Below are positions 38,257 to 48,524 of a stretch of DNA of 64,000 bases, in pieces; within the stretch, counting starts at the first letter, position 1, and the number at the start of each line of letters is the position of its first letter. The stretch lies in the NCBI GenBank assembly GCA_019636385.1, contig JAHBXT010000008.1, positions 1 through 64,000 of the forward strand, read 5' to 3'. The DNA comes from Pirellulaceae bacterium. Its GTDB lineage: Bacteria > Planctomycetota > Planctomycetia > Pirellulales > Pirellulaceae. The notes below the pieces were generated by a model. It did no database searches. It saw nothing but the letters and a program-made list of their open reading frames with translations, and was not told where the DNA came from. The translations under genes and the position numbers were made by a program.

Positions 38257-40302
38257 TTCTCGCTGCAGGGTAAAGGTCGTGTAGTGCAGTCCGCTCTCTT
38301 CATCAACCAGGAAGCCGCCGCTGGGAGACATGTACTTGGAAATCACGGCGAACGGCGGCAATTGATTCTTTTCCAAGGCCTGGTTGAGTGCCCCGAACAT
38401 CGGATTGGAACCTGCAAAACGTTGGCGTAGCTCACGCGCTCTAGGATTGTCCGACTGTGGCTGCCGAGCTTGCATGCGCTCGCGAGCAGCTTGATCGAAC
38501 TGCTGAAACTTCTGGCGATTCTCGGGTTCGCGGACCATTTCATAGAATTGCTGCAGCGCCTGCTCGGGCCGGCTAAAAGTAATGGCGGCGGCCGGTTTGC
38601 CATGTAGCTGCGATTGAATGCGATCGTGCACTAGTTGGAATTCCAGGGATTGATTCAGCCGACTGGATGAGTCGCCCAGAGCATCAGCGATTTGTTGCAA
38701 CATGTAGCCACTGTCGCTAACCAACATGTAGTCATCCAAGATCGCAATGCAGGTTTCGCTGTCGCGCATCGGCAAATCAGCTGATGGCTGCTGAGACTCT
38801 TGGTCGAACTTGGCGACCTGCGCCTCAATCGATCCGAACCGGACTGTGCTGACTTGCCCACGCTGGGCCGCTTGCTCCATCAGCTTCGGCAGCACATCTT
38901 TTTGGAACTTCTTGATATTCTTGTACTTGAAGGCCCACACATTGGAACGCGAATTGGTTGTTACGGGTCGCGTATAACCCTCCAGAATCGTGACGCGACC
39001 CTCCAAGCTGTCGATGATATCGCGGCGAATATCGATGCCGATCTGCTCGTTGGCCGGTCCCAAAGCGTCTCGCTGCCATGCACCCTCGCCGCGCAACTGA
39101 TTATACAATCGCTCAAGGCCAGAGAATGAATCTGCAAAATCCCAATTCAATGTTGAGTAGCCTGAAACTGTATCGGGCACCCAATCTTCGGGAATCGTCT
39201 GGCCCGCCTTGGGCTTCAAGAGCCCCAGCAGCGCTTTGCGAGGATTCTTCAGTTGTACGTGAATATGTCCGATCGAATCAAAATCAGCCGGAGCCACGAT
39301 CAGGCTGCCACCGATTGCCTCCAGTCCATCCAATCCCAACAGCGGCAACATGGCCACCAGCATCATCGCCTGCGGCTCGTCCGAAGCTGACGACATTTCG
39401 CGCAACATTGCCAGTGGATCCAGATAGAACGACACCTGCGGCCGCTCGCCTTCGGTTCCTACACAGCGTGTCATTAACGCTGTAAAACGTGGGTTTTCTG
39501 CCAGTGTCTTGCGCTCGCCAGCATCCCCAAGCCATACCTTGGCCAAGTCTTCAATGTAACTGATGCGCGTACAAGCGATCAGGACGCCATCGTCGATGAA
39601 GTAGGCGAATTGTTGGTCGGCCTGGGTGCGGTTTTGGTAGCTGTGTAATGTCAAACTACCGACCCGCTTTTGCAAATGATCGGACTCGGCAGCCGCTTGA
39701 GACTCAAAGCGACTGAGCATGACTTGTATGCCAGCAATTTCGTCTCCTGCGTCCATCAACAGCGCCATCGGTGGCGACGGCATCTGCCGTTGCGGCTCTT
39801 CGCCATCTTCGCTGTCCTCATTCCGCGCCGGTCGTCCACGTGGCTCAGACTTGGGGCGCGGTAGGATGGCGATCGCCAACTCACCACTGGGTATCGACAG
39901 GAATTCATCCAGATTCAACCCCATGCCTCCCATGGCCTCTTCTGTGGATCGAATCATCGATCCGTAAAACTCGCCAACGATCGGCTTAAGTTGTTCATCT
40001 GCCGACAACTTGCCGTAGGTACTTTGCGCATAGTCGGCGCGAAGCTTTCTAACGTCGTCGATTCTCAGATAGGCTACTGTCTTGTCCGGAAAAAGCTTAG
40101 GAGCGGACAGACGACCTTCAGGCTCCTTGGCAGACAAGCAGGCAGCACCCGAAGTCGATACGACCAGCAAGCTACCGACCAAGAGTGCCAACCGAATCCT
40201 AGCCGCACGACGCCAGCTGCCGATCATTTCACTCCGGTGTATGGTTGGGGATAAACGCTGCCAAACACCCAGGAGTTGAAGCTGAAACAACGGTTTGGCC
40301 AT
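38254..40302 (-). CDS. DUF3352-like planctomycete protein
   Basis: A 682-residue protein with an export signal within residues 30-58 (LALLVGSLLVVSTSGAACLSAKE). The segment KLFPDKTVAYLRIDDVRKLRADYAQS resembles DUF3352; the function is unknown. Near 155-180 a charged EDSEDGEEPQRQ stretch is visible. The ATG at 40302 has AGGAG eight bases upstream, which supports it over the internal Met at residue 26. It is divergent from the Gly-rich BON protein. Confidence 0.6.
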   Translation of the reverse strand: MAKPLFQLQLLGVWQRLSPTIHRSEMIGSWRRAARIRLALLVGSLLVVSTSGAACLSAKEPEGRLSAPKLFPDKTVAYLRIDDVRKLRADYAQSTYGKLSADEQLKPIVGEFYGSMIRSTEEAMGGMGLNLDEFLSIPSGELAIAILPRPKSEPRGRPARNEDSEDGEEPQRQMPSPPMALLMDAGDEIAGIQVMLSRFESQAAAESDHLQKRVGSLTLHSYQNRTQADQQFAYFIDDGVLIACTRISYIEDLAKVWLGDAGERKTLAENPRFTALMTRCVGTEGERPQVSFYLDPLAMLREMSSASDEPQAMMLVAMLPLLGLDGLEAIGGSLIVAPADFDSIGHIHVQLKNPRKALLGLLKPKAGQTIPEDWVPDTVSGYSTLNWDFADSFSGLERLYNQLRGEGAWQRDALGPANEQIGIDIRRDIIDSLEGRVTILEGYTRPVTTNSRSNVWAFKYKNIKKFQKDVLPKLMEQAAQRGQVSTVRFGSIEAQVAKFDQESQQPSADLPMRDSETCIAILDDYMLVSDSGYMLQQIADALGDSSSRLNQSLEFQLVHDRIQSQLHGKPAAAITFSRPEQALQQFYEMVREPENRQKFQQFDQAARERMQARQPQSDNPRARELRQRFAGSNPMFGALNQALEKNQLPPFAVISKYMSPSGGFLVDEESGLHYTTFTLQRE

Positions 40303-40641
40303 ATCAAATGCTCCTTACGAGCGTCAAATTGCAGGGTCTGACGGGGGAATGATGTTAGTTACGGTTGGAACGCGACTCATTATACTGAAACCCCGCTTGT
40401 CGGATCAAAGGACCGGTTTACTTGATCCGGATAATCATGATTCTTCAGCAAAGCCTGCATAGAATGCTTGCCTTGGTCGAAACAGTCCTTTAGCATTAGA
40501 CATGCGTCGATCGAAATTCCCACGTTTAGCACTGCGGGGAATGCCCTGGGTCAATAGATCATCCCCGTTCTCCCATGGGTGAAGCCTCGGGATGCGGTCC
40601 ATACCGCTTGATGTCAACCGGCTCTAGGAGAGTCCACGATT
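40303..40641. other. Divergent promoter region with inverted repeat
   Basis: About 340 bases. CGGATCAA (40401-40408) and TTGATCCG (40422-40429) form an exact inverted repeat, next to a TATACT box at 40381-40386 for the plus strand. It may be an operator or hairpin for the Gly-rich gene. Confidence 0.4.
40401..40429. repeat. CGGATCAA inverted repeat
   Basis: Two exact eight-base arms, CGGATCAA and TTGATCCG, separated by 13 bases, downstream of a TATACT box. A dimeric regulator site or leader hairpin is possible. Confidence 0.4.
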
Positions 40642-41448
40642 ATGAGAACCCGAAACGCCTCACATATGCTACTGGCCGCCGCCATTACAATACTGGCTTC
40701 AAACATTTCAATGGCGCAGGTTGCGCAGTTTGGATCTAGATCGACGGCAAATTCAACGGGTGGGCGGTCTGGTATGGGCAACTCGAATTTGGGCGCTTCC
40801 AGCTCAGCGGGCAGATCGAACACCGGCTCCAATTCCCGTTCAAGCGGCTTGGGCGGCCTTGGGAGTGGCAGTTCTTCAGGAGCGAGTTTTGGTAGCGGCT
40901 TCTCCTTTGACCCGACCTTTGGGGCGACCCCATTTGGCGGAAGTAACACTGGCAACATGTCAGGGATGAACAGAATGGGCATCGGTATGGGTATGGGCAT
41001 GGGTATGGGCATGGGGGGATTCGGTATGGGTGGCTTCGGCATGAACCGCTCTGGGATGGGAGGCATGGGCGGAAACCAGCAGCAACGGCCTAAGCTACGA
41101 CCCACTGTATCTGTGGATTTTGAAGTCGATCGCCCCACGAATCAGCAACGCCTGAACCAAGTTCAAGTGAATCTCAGCAAGCTGCCTCAGCCTGGCCGCT
41201 TCACAGGCGTCAACGTACAGATGGTTGGTAGTAAGGCCGTCGTAACCGGCAGCCTACCCAACTCGAAAGACGCAGATGTACTTAAGCAGTTGCTGCTGCT
41301 GGAACCCGGCATATACGAGGTCGACGTCAGGTCGCTCGCGGATAGCCAGTCATCCGGCAGCGATCGACGTGCTGCCGGTAGTGGCCAGTACGACACGGAG
41401 TCCCGGTCCACTGTCGAAGTCGTTCCGCTGCCTCGGCCGGCGCGGTAA
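40642..41448 (+). CDS. Gly/Met/Ser-rich exported protein with BON domain
   Basis: A 268-residue protein: signal peptide to about residue 30 (MLLAAAITILASNISMAQ), then about 130 residues of Gly, Ser, Met and Asn repeats including a Gly-Met run at about residues 112-127. A BON-like domain follows (NLSKLPQPGRFTGVNVQMVGSKAVVTGSL) near 175-235. BON domains bind phospholipid or occur next to secretins and pores. The ribosome site AGGAGAG precedes the ATG. It converges with the lipoprotein gene at 41577. Confidence 0.6.
   Translation: MRTRNASHMLLAAAITILASNISMAQVAQFGSRSTANSTGGRSGMGNSNLGASSSAGRSNTGSNSRSSGLGGLGSGSSSGASFGSGFSFDPTFGATPFGGSNTGNMSGMNRMGIGMGMGMGMGMGGFGMGGFGMNRSGMGGMGGNQQQRPKLRPTVSVDFEVDRPTNQQRLNQVQVNLSKLPQPGRFTGVNVQMVGSKAVVTGSLPNSKDADVLKQLLLLEPGIYEVDVRSLADSQSSGSDRRAAGSGQYDTESRSTVEVVPLPRPAR
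40976..41020 (+). repeat. Gly-Met coding repeat
   Basis: Alternating ATGGGT and ATGGGC units encode a Met-Gly run in the Gly-rich protein. Such tandem units could change in number by slippage. Confidence 0.6.
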
Positions 41449-41576
41449 CCACTCTTGTTTTAGACTGGGGACTGATCCAAGATTCCAGTCTGGCCTGTGC
41501 AGCCACGGGCCTTAGAGACTGAATGACCAAGGAAGAGCCACGTTATGGCGAGCCTTACTTGGGAATAAATCGCACT

Positions 41577-42503
41577 CTAGCGATGGATGGCTGTGGCTGG
41601 TGGAGGCGGTAGTGTTTGCATCTCAAACGACGGCAAGACACTTGGCAGATTGGCTGCTTGCAGCCTGTGACCTGCTCCAACAGACACACCGGATGCCCTG
41701 TCATCTGTAGATGAATCCGCAGACGGCGATTCACTGGGCATTGGGTAGGACGACGAATGATTCATTGGCGCACCTTGTCCGCCACCAACGCGAACGCCTT
41801 CGCTGTGGCGACCCAGTTGTGATTCACGCGGTATCTCGATGGTTGTGATTCGGGTCGAGGTCGCCGCCGAAGTACTTGCCGGAGTGGCGATATCGTATGT
41901 CGGCAGGCTTTGGCGTTGGTAGGAAACCGGGCGCACCGCAGAAGCATCGCTCTTGTCACCCTCGATCGGCGATGCTCCCGGCAAGAATAGTCGGGTGGGA
42001 GATCCTTGTACTACCGTTCCCTGCTTGGACTTGAAAGTAGCGATGAGCGTAACTTCTTGTCGATAACCGCCCTCTGAACTCCATGGCACCCAAACGCTAT
42101 ACGAGGCTCCCAGATCGGAAGGACTGTACTGGCTGGCCAGCTGCTCGCCAGAGAAGGTGAATTTTTGTTCAGCTTCAACCTTGTCTTGCTTGCGACTGCT
42201 GGGAGTCGTCACGTATCCGTGTACGACCAAGTCCCCGTCAACAGGGATGGCTTGCGAACGCTCGTTGTAAAAATAGATCCGCCCGCCGAAGCCGCTCTGC
42301 TCGGCCTCTCCAGGAGGTGCTATCACGTCGGACTTCCAGATAGTGGCGACCGAAGCCGGCTCTTGGAAGTCCTCTTTAAACCACGTTTTGGGATTCCAGG
42401 TCTTGTTGCTGGATGTCGCCCCATTCCACGAACTGCATCCGGTCCCCGTAATGCATAGCGTGCAACACAATAGTTGTGTAACTCGTTTGCCAAAACGTTT
42501 CAT
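41577..42503 (-). CDS. Planctomycete lipoprotein, function unknown
   Basis: A 308-residue protein with the signal LLCCTLCITGTGCSSW, which fits a lipoprotein with Cys about residue 23. The body (VATIWKSDVIAPPGEAEQSG, GGRIYFYNERSQAIPVDGDLVVHGY) is a beta-rich domain unlike named families; the C-terminal third is Ser/Thr-rich and disordered. AAGGA lies before the ATG. It follows the secretin gene on the same strand with about 210 bases between, so the two may be co-transcribed. Confidence 0.6.
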   Translation of the reverse strand: MKRFGKRVTQLLCCTLCITGTGCSSWNGATSSNKTWNPKTWFKEDFQEPASVATIWKSDVIAPPGEAEQSGFGGRIYFYNERSQAIPVDGDLVVHGYVTTPSSRKQDKVEAEQKFTFSGEQLASQYSPSDLGASYSVWVPWSSEGGYRQEVTLIATFKSKQGTVVQGSPTRLFLPGASPIEGDKSDASAVRPVSYQRQSLPTYDIATPASTSAATSTRITTIEIPRESQLGRHSEGVRVGGGQGAPMNHSSSYPMPSESPSADSSTDDRASGVSVGAGHRLQAANLPSVLPSFEMQTLPPPPATAIHR

Positions 42504-42711
42504 GCTTGTTCCATCCTTGTATCAGCGCAAGTTCCAAACTGATCAAATATCAATCCATTTCAATTTTTATTCTCACAAGTGGTGGGCCGGCCTGAGGCCC
42601 GACCTGCTTGCGCTCAATGTTCACTTCGATTCCAACCGTTATCTGTAGGCCAGGCTGTACCGATGATTTGGCTTCGCTTGTCCCAGCTTGCACATCGCGA
42701 GAACGATTACG

Positions 42712-45700
42712 TCAGTTGTTTCCGGTCCGACCGGCTGTTGGTAAAGTCTGTACCGGCAGGGAGTAGACGGCTTGCTTCAATTCTGGTTGCGCACGTCGCG
42801 ATGATTCGGCATCGGGCTGCTGCTGGAGAGGTGCAGGAGCGGACTGTCCGGGATCGAAGTATTGCTCATCTTGCATCATCGGCAGCGGATAGTAATCTCC
42901 GCGCTGATGCAGAGTGCGATCTGGCAAACTGCGTTGTGGGGTATCGGGGTACAACATCTGAGAACGCGCCGGCCCCCACAGACCGTTGCCTCCTGACAGG
43001 CCCACGTCGCCATGCAGGTTGACCACGTCAGCCAGACACCAGCTCATTCGAGCGCTTTCCACTTGCTTGAGCATTTCGTAGTCCTCGTCGGTTTGTATGA
43101 TGCGCGGGGTTAGGACCACCAACAGCTCTTTTCTGCTTTCTGTTTCGGTATCAAAGCGAAACGCGGCTCCAACCCATGGTAGGCTGCCCAGGAATGGTAT
43201 TTGTCGACGGGTTGAGGCTCGTGTCTTGGAAATCAAGCCAGCAAACACAACGGTCTGCCCAGAATAGGCGCTGACCACAGTTTCGGCCCGAGTTTGATTG
43301 ATGATTGGCGATCGAATGACTTCGCCTCCCAAGCCGAAACCGATGGGAATACCTGCATTAGGATCACCCACACTCGAGTTCTCGACACCAACGTTCATGA
43401 GGATAAGTCCGTCAGGACTGACTCGGGGGCGAACCGCCAGAATTAATCCTACGGAGACGTCCGAAGTCTGAATCTGTTGCGGCACCCCAACGCCAGCCTG
43501 ACTAATGCCGGTCACACGCGGCACCAAGCCACCAACGGTTGCTGTAGCCTCTTGCATATCAAGTGTCGTCAACTGAGGGCGATTGAGTACCTGTAAACGT
43601 CCAGCCGTTTGCAGTGCACGGACCAACACTCCCACCGACTCACTTGAAGCCGACAGTACCAGGCCACCGACACCGTCCGAATTGGCTCGTCCCGTGCCGA
43701 ACGTGCTCATGGCCTGGCCGGCCATATTTTTTGCGCCAACTGGCGGCAAAGGCGCCGTGGGGGCTCGCAAGTTAAAAATAGGCGAACCTAACGTGCCAGC
43801 CGTCGTGGTGCCTCTGCTATACAACAAACTATCCTGCAGCCCCCATTCGGCACCAAGGTCGAACGAGTCGTTCAGTTCAATCTCGGCCATCAAGACCTGA
43901 ATGGCTACCATTGGAGGCCGGCGATCCATGCGTTCAATCAGCCGCATAGCAGTTTCAAATAATTCCCGATTGGCGCTAAGCAACAGGCTGTTGGTAGCTA
44001 CTTCTGGTACAACAAGCACTTGGCGATTGAGAGCTTCCTGAGCGCTAATCACCCCCGACGACACCAGTTGGCTTTGAGTGGAAAAATAGTTTTGGAAGTA
44101 GCTGGTTAAGGCTTGAGCAACCGTTTCCGCATCCGCGTTGCGTAACCAGACAACTTCAAAGCGCCGTGAGTCAGAGACATCTTCGTCCAGGCGTAGGATC
44201 ATGGCTTCCAGCACCCGCAGATCACCTTCCCCACCACTGACAATGACGCTGTTGGTGCGTGCCTCTGGCGTAATCTTGAGCTGCACAAGCGAGCTTTCTC
44301 CACCCGCAGTCAGTCCGCTACGGGCGAGGTTGTTCACAAAACTGTTTTGCAGACTGAATTGCGCTCCTTGGCCTGCAGTGGGAGCCAAGCCGTACAGATT
44401 TTGTAGAGTCAGTGCGACTGTTGTGGCATCGCTGTTGCGAAGTTGATAGATTTTGACTTTGGCTTCGGCACTGGGCAGCGCATCCAGTTCTTCGATCAGT
44501 TTGGACAACAGCGGCATGCTAGGCGCTGGAGCCTTGACCACGATTGCGTTGACGCTTGGATCGGCTGTAATCACGACGCCTGCCAGGACGCCCGACTCGA
44601 CTTTGGCACCATCAACTGTCATGATGCTCAATCGCCCGCTAGGAGTCGAGGCTGCCGATGAACCGCTGCTGGCAGCGCTGGCCCCCCCCGTCAGTGCAGC
44701 GCCTAGCCCCCCTCCGCCGCCGCCGGTGGGGCTAGTGAGCACCTGACCGGTCACGATTTGCTGGATGACACGCTGCAAATCTTCGGCCATGGCGTGACGC
44801 AATCGGAAGACTTGTACGCGATTCTCTGTGTCGCTACCTTCGACGTCTAGTTCCAGAATCAGTTTTTCAACTTCAGTCAATTCTCGCGGAGATGCTTGGA
44901 CAATCAAGGCATTGGTGCGATAGTCGCTGGTCACGCGCACTCGTGTACCCAGCGATTTGCGGTTTTCCTGATCGCTGCCTGGACGCTGCACGAAAAAGTC
45001 ACGCACGCGGCCCTCCAAGTCAACGGCCGAAGCGTGTTTCAGTCGGATGACGCGCATTTGATCCTGTGGCTCCAAGGGCTGATCCAGCTTGGCGACCAAC
45101 AATTTGACCGAATCCACGATCTCCTGGCGGCCAATAATTAACAGCGCGTTGGGCTGAACCAAGGCGGTGATGCTGACGGTTCCCTGACGAGGTTGATATA
45201 TGTTCTCATACAATCGCGTGACCTCGTCGGCGATGGCTTCCGAATTGGCATGTTGCAGTTGCAGCACCTCAATCATCGGTTCAGTAATCTTGGCTTGAGC
45301 CTTGATTTGATCGATAACCGCTAATGCTCGCTCAACGTCCCGCTTAGCACCCTTAACAATGATCAGACCGATATCTGAGACGACTTCGATTTGCACGTCG
45401 CCCAACAGCCCGCCAGCGGCAGACAGACTATCGACGCTGCCCAGAGCCGTGACCGCTTCTTGGCGATCCCCCTGCTGCGACGAATTGCCTTCTGATTCTT
45501 CGTCCTGTTCACTCGGTAATTGTGCACTGACCAGCCGAATCATGCGTTGCACGCTCCGCGGTTGCGCAGGGGCCAGTGGAACAACGTGCGTCGTAGCTCG
45601 ACGGTCGGCTTGCCCTTGATCCAAACTATGAATCACGCGAATCCATGACGATACGTTGGGACGTGGTCCAAGAATAGTCAATTGATTCGTCCGACGATCC

Positions 45701-46332
45701 ACTCGAAAGACATCATTGACGCCTTGTTGGTTATTGGCTTTTAGCAGTGCGACTTCGCCGTTGCGCTCCGTGGTGACACTGATCTTCGATCCGACAAGTT
45801 TGGAAATGGCATCTTCCAGCTCCCGCCATGACAGATTCTTGAGAATGTAGACGCTCTCTTGGTGCGTTGCAGCAGGCAGACCTCGATCGCTGGCGGTAGC
45901 GGGGTTGTCTTTGAGCAATCTGCCTATCACTTCCGACACTTCTGCCTGGATGATTGGAGGGGCCACCACCATTAACTGTTGTGTGTTGGGATCGGTGGTA
46001 ATCGTCACCCCAGGCGTTGTGTGGTATTTGAGCTGTAGGTGGGCACCCACCGTTCCGGACAACTGGCTGGGAACTTGATAGGTCTGCACGGTCACAGAAG
46101 CTTCTGGCTGGAGTGTCCCTGGTACACCCGGAAGCTCGTTTCCGACGGTGGGTCTAAGCGTGTTGTTGTCGCCCGCGAAAGTCTGTTGCGATGGGAGCTG
46201 GAATGGCTGTTGGGCTATAGAGACTAAACCTGTGCATGCACAGAGCACGGTACCGGACAGAATTCTCGCCATTGCTTGGCAGCTCTGCATTCCATTTGGC
46301 AGGATTGTCAGCTTCCCTTCGGGTCGTCTCAT
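42712..46332 (-). CDS. Large GspD/PulD-type secretin
   Basis: A 1206-residue secretin of the type II/III family. A signal peptide (about 20-45) is followed by several N-type repeats (for example LQLQHANSEAIADEVTRLYENIY and FRLRHAMAEDLQRVIQQI), a Gly-rich insert near GGGGGGLGAAL, and the C-terminal barrel (VAIQVLMAEIELNDSFDLG, AYSGQTVVFAGLI, RQIPFLGSLPWVGAAF, KELLVVLTPRII). It should form an outer-membrane ring. The ATG at 46332 has AAGG upstream and is preferred over 46416. No inner-membrane platform, pseudopilin or ATPase genes are adjacent. It is about twice as long as a typical GspD. Confidence 0.88.
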   Translation of the reverse strand: MRRPEGKLTILPNGMQSCQAMARILSGTVLCACTGLVSIAQQPFQLPSQQTFAGDNNTLRPTVGNELPGVPGTLQPEASVTVQTYQVPSQLSGTVGAHLQLKYHTTPGVTITTDPNTQQLMVVAPPIIQAEVSEVIGRLLKDNPATASDRGLPAATHQESVYILKNLSWRELEDAISKLVGSKISVTTERNGEVALLKANNQQGVNDVFRVDRRTNQLTILGPRPNVSSWIRVIHSLDQGQADRRATTHVVPLAPAQPRSVQRMIRLVSAQLPSEQDEESEGNSSQQGDRQEAVTALGSVDSLSAAGGLLGDVQIEVVSDIGLIIVKGAKRDVERALAVIDQIKAQAKITEPMIEVLQLQHANSEAIADEVTRLYENIYQPRQGTVSITALVQPNALLIIGRQEIVDSVKLLVAKLDQPLEPQDQMRVIRLKHASAVDLEGRVRDFFVQRPGSDQENRKSLGTRVRVTSDYRTNALIVQASPRELTEVEKLILELDVEGSDTENRVQVFRLRHAMAEDLQRVIQQIVTGQVLTSPTGGGGGGLGAALTGGASAASSGSSAASTPSGRLSIMTVDGAKVESGVLAGVVITADPSVNAIVVKAPAPSMPLLSKLIEELDALPSAEAKVKIYQLRNSDATTVALTLQNLYGLAPTAGQGAQFSLQNSFVNNLARSGLTAGGESSLVQLKITPEARTNSVIVSGGEGDLRVLEAMILRLDEDVSDSRRFEVVWLRNADAETVAQALTSYFQNYFSTQSQLVSSGVISAQEALNRQVLVVPEVATNSLLLSANRELFETAMRLIERMDRRPPMVAIQVLMAEIELNDSFDLGAEWGLQDSLLYSRGTTTAGTLGSPIFNLRAPTAPLPPVGAKNMAGQAMSTFGTGRANSDGVGGLVLSASSESVGVLVRALQTAGRLQVLNRPQLTTLDMQEATATVGGLVPRVTGISQAGVGVPQQIQTSDVSVGLILAVRPRVSPDGLILMNVGVENSSVGDPNAGIPIGFGLGGEVIRSPIINQTRAETVVSAYSGQTVVFAGLISKTRASTRRQIPFLGSLPWVGAAFRFDTETESRKELLVVLTPRIIQTDEDYEMLKQVESARMSWCLADVVNLHGDVGLSGGNGLWGPARSQMLYPDTPQRSLPDRTLHQRGDYYPLPMMQDEQYFDPGQSAPAPLQQQPDAESSRRAQPELKQAVYSLPVQTLPTAGRTGNN

Positions 46333-46790
46333 CGTATTAACCTTTTCCTTGCTCTGCGTTATGACTGCATTGCTTGTATGTTGACGCCCTTGTGGCGATA
46401 CCTCGGCGCCCAACACGACTCAGATGGATTAATCGGCATACTCTTCCCAATCCTTTTCATAAAATCCCCCTACCGATTCGTTAGCGTCACCTTTTTCGGA
46501 AGAAACCACTTACACCACCCATACCCCTCAAGCACCCCACACACCCCACCACCCCAGACAACGCTAGCGTTCGATGCTCTTAAAGTCAGGCAGAAGAGAT
46601 ATCGCGAGCGGCGCTGGAGAAATAAATGCCGCGTAAGCCCAGCGTATGGCGACAGTCGCCTCGGTAAATTTTCAACCACCGCGCGCCTAAGCGTGATTTG
46701 CGGTAGCTCTGATAGAGCGGTTCTTGCTATGTAACTGACATTCGCCTGTACCTGAAGCGGATGCAAATGGAACCAGTGAGTATGCCGGGA
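46333..46790. other. Divergent region with C-rich tract
   Basis: About 450 bases between the secretin start and the plus-strand gene at 46791. A strongly C-biased stretch (about 46510-46556, with repeated CACCCC-like units) is the only unusual pattern. It holds the secretin promoter. Confidence 0.4.
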
Positions 46791-47864
46791 ATGAATCGCG
46801 TTGGACTGCTAAGAGCCAGTTTGCTCATCGCAGGTTGTTTGACTTCATGGAACACCACGTTTGCTCAGCCTGCAAACGTCATGAAGAAGATGTTTCAAAA
46901 GCGCGGGGCCGGTTCGACGGTGACAGAGCTCCAAGACAAACATGGCCCTTGGCTCATATTGGCTGGCACTTTTACTGGCGACACTGCGCGAGCCCGCGCG
47001 TCTGCCTTCGCGTCGGCGCTTCAGGAATCGCTGCGCGTTCCAACTTTCATCCTGTCGCGTGCTTCAGAGACGTCGGACAAAATGGGGGTCAGTGAACTGA
47101 TGCTGACCGACTCGTTGGGCAAGCTGGTTCCGAAACAGTTATCGATTCGGTACGCCAACCACACCAATCCGCAATCTGTCGCAGTGTTGGCTGGCGAGTT
47201 TCACTCCAAAGATGACCCGCAGATTGACGGAATATTGGCCAAAGTGAGGGCCTTTCAGCCTGCAAAAGAAAGCGAGGGGATGCAAGGCAGAGGCATCGCC
47301 TTTCTAACTCGCAACCCGATGCTGCCGGACGATTTCTTTCAGGCCCCCAAGGTCGATTCCTTTGTTGAAGACTTGAATCGACAAGAATGGGTCAAATACA
47401 GCGTGCTGGACTGTCCCGGCCGATTTACGGTCCGCGTTGCTTCGTTTCGAGGTCCAGAAGTCGTGACTGTCGCCGCCAAAGCAAAGACGAACATATCCAA
47501 TCCCAGCAGCGCACTGGATAGGGCGGCCAATCAAGCTCACAAGATGACCACATCGCTTCGCAAACGCGGCGTTGACGCCTACGAGTTTCATGATCGCTAT
47601 GGCAGCTATGTAATGATTGGCAGTTTTGATTCTTTAGGCCAGGAGATCAATGGCACTTTTCAGTACGATCCACAGATTCAGAGCATTCTGGCTGAGTTCT
47701 GTGGCTACCGTGAGGTTACGGCTCGCGATCCAACTACCGGCGCGGTCAGCCGCAATCTGTCACTCAAATCAGAAGATCGCATTCCGTTCGACATCGAAGG
47801 CAAGGCGACCGCCGTGCCGCGCGCTCAGACATCGCGAATTTACAGCGGATCGTTGTTCCGGTAG
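46791..47864 (+). CDS. Exported protein, SPOR-like segments
   Basis: A protein of about 357 residues. Starting at MNRVGLLRASLLIAGCLTSW, a signal peptide ends near FAQ. Two regions (PWLILAGTFTGDTARARASAFAS; YEFHDRYGSYVMIGSFDSLG) have the layout of SPOR-like repeats, but the family match is weak. In-frame ATGs at 46761 and 46782 are possible longer starts. It is divergent from the secretin and may be part of the same envelope region. Confidence 0.5.
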   Translation: MNRVGLLRASLLIAGCLTSWNTTFAQPANVMKKMFQKRGAGSTVTELQDKHGPWLILAGTFTGDTARARASAFASALQESLRVPTFILSRASETSDKMGVSELMLTDSLGKLVPKQLSIRYANHTNPQSVAVLAGEFHSKDDPQIDGILAKVRAFQPAKESEGMQGRGIAFLTRNPMLPDDFFQAPKVDSFVEDLNRQEWVKYSVLDCPGRFTVRVASFRGPEVVTVAAKAKTNISNPSSALDRAANQAHKMTTSLRKRGVDAYEFHDRYGSYVMIGSFDSLGQEINGTFQYDPQIQSILAEFCGYREVTARDPTTGAVSRNLSLKSEDRIPFDIEGKATAVPRAQTSRIYSGSLFR

Positions 47865-47909
47865 CATGGTCGTCTCCATCCACGACCGCTTGGCTCTTGC
47901 AGACCTACC

Positions 47910-48524
47910 GTGCATCCACCACCATCGACTCTGATCCTCGGCACTCACAATACAAAGAAGTGCTTCGAACTCAGGCTATTGCTCGAACCGCTGGGCTTTC
48001 AACTTCTATCGCTGGCGGATGTAGCCAACGCGATTGAAGTAGCCGAGACGGGTCAGACCTTTATCGAAAATGCGCGACTGAAGGCCAGTCAGCAGGCCGT
48101 TCATCTGGGCCAGTGGACGATTGGCGAGGACAGTGGCCTGTGCCTGCCAGCCCTGGGCGGCGAACCCGGCGTCTACTCGGCACGTTATTCCGATCCGGGT
48201 GCCACCGACCAGCGCAACAATGCAAAGCTGTTGGCCGAACTGAACCGCCGGGCACCTGACCAGCGACAAGCCTTCTACGTAAGCACCATCGCCCTCTCAG
48301 ATCCCACGGGCCGGATTCACATCGAATCCGAAGGTCGCTGCTGGGGACGCATCCTGCTCGACGAGCGTGGTCAAGGCGGCTTTGGGTACGATCCGCTGTT
48401 TGAAATTCCGGAGTACCATCAAACCTTTGCCGAACTGGGCAATACCGTAAAGAGCGTACTGAGCCACCGAGGCCGAGCCTTGGAGCAGTTTACGCGTCAG
48501 TTGAAGTCGCTGTTGGCGATCTAA
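47910..48524 (+). CDS. rdgB: Non-canonical purine NTP pyrophosphatase (RdgB/HAM1)
   Basis: A 204-residue housecleaning enzyme that hydrolyses ITP/XTP to keep them out of nucleic acids. Family motifs: ILGTHNTKKCFELR, TFIENARLKASQ, GEDSGLCLPALGG, GGFGYDPLFEIP and KSVLSHRGRALEQF. The start is a GTG at 47910. It follows the SPOR-like gene after 45 bases on the same strand, so the two may be one transcript. Confidence 0.92.
   Translation: MHPPPSTLILGTHNTKKCFELRLLLEPLGFQLLSLADVANAIEVAETGQTFIENARLKASQQAVHLGQWTIGEDSGLCLPALGGEPGVYSARYSDPGATDQRNNAKLLAELNRRAPDQRQAFYVSTIALSDPTGRIHIESEGRCWGRILLDERGQGGFGYDPLFEIPEYHQTFAELGNTVKSVLSHRGRALEQFTRQLKSLLAI

Noticed and set aside
46510..46556. C-rich CACCCC tract as a possible CRISPR or repeat array
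   Set aside because: No regular unit or spacers; only base bias.
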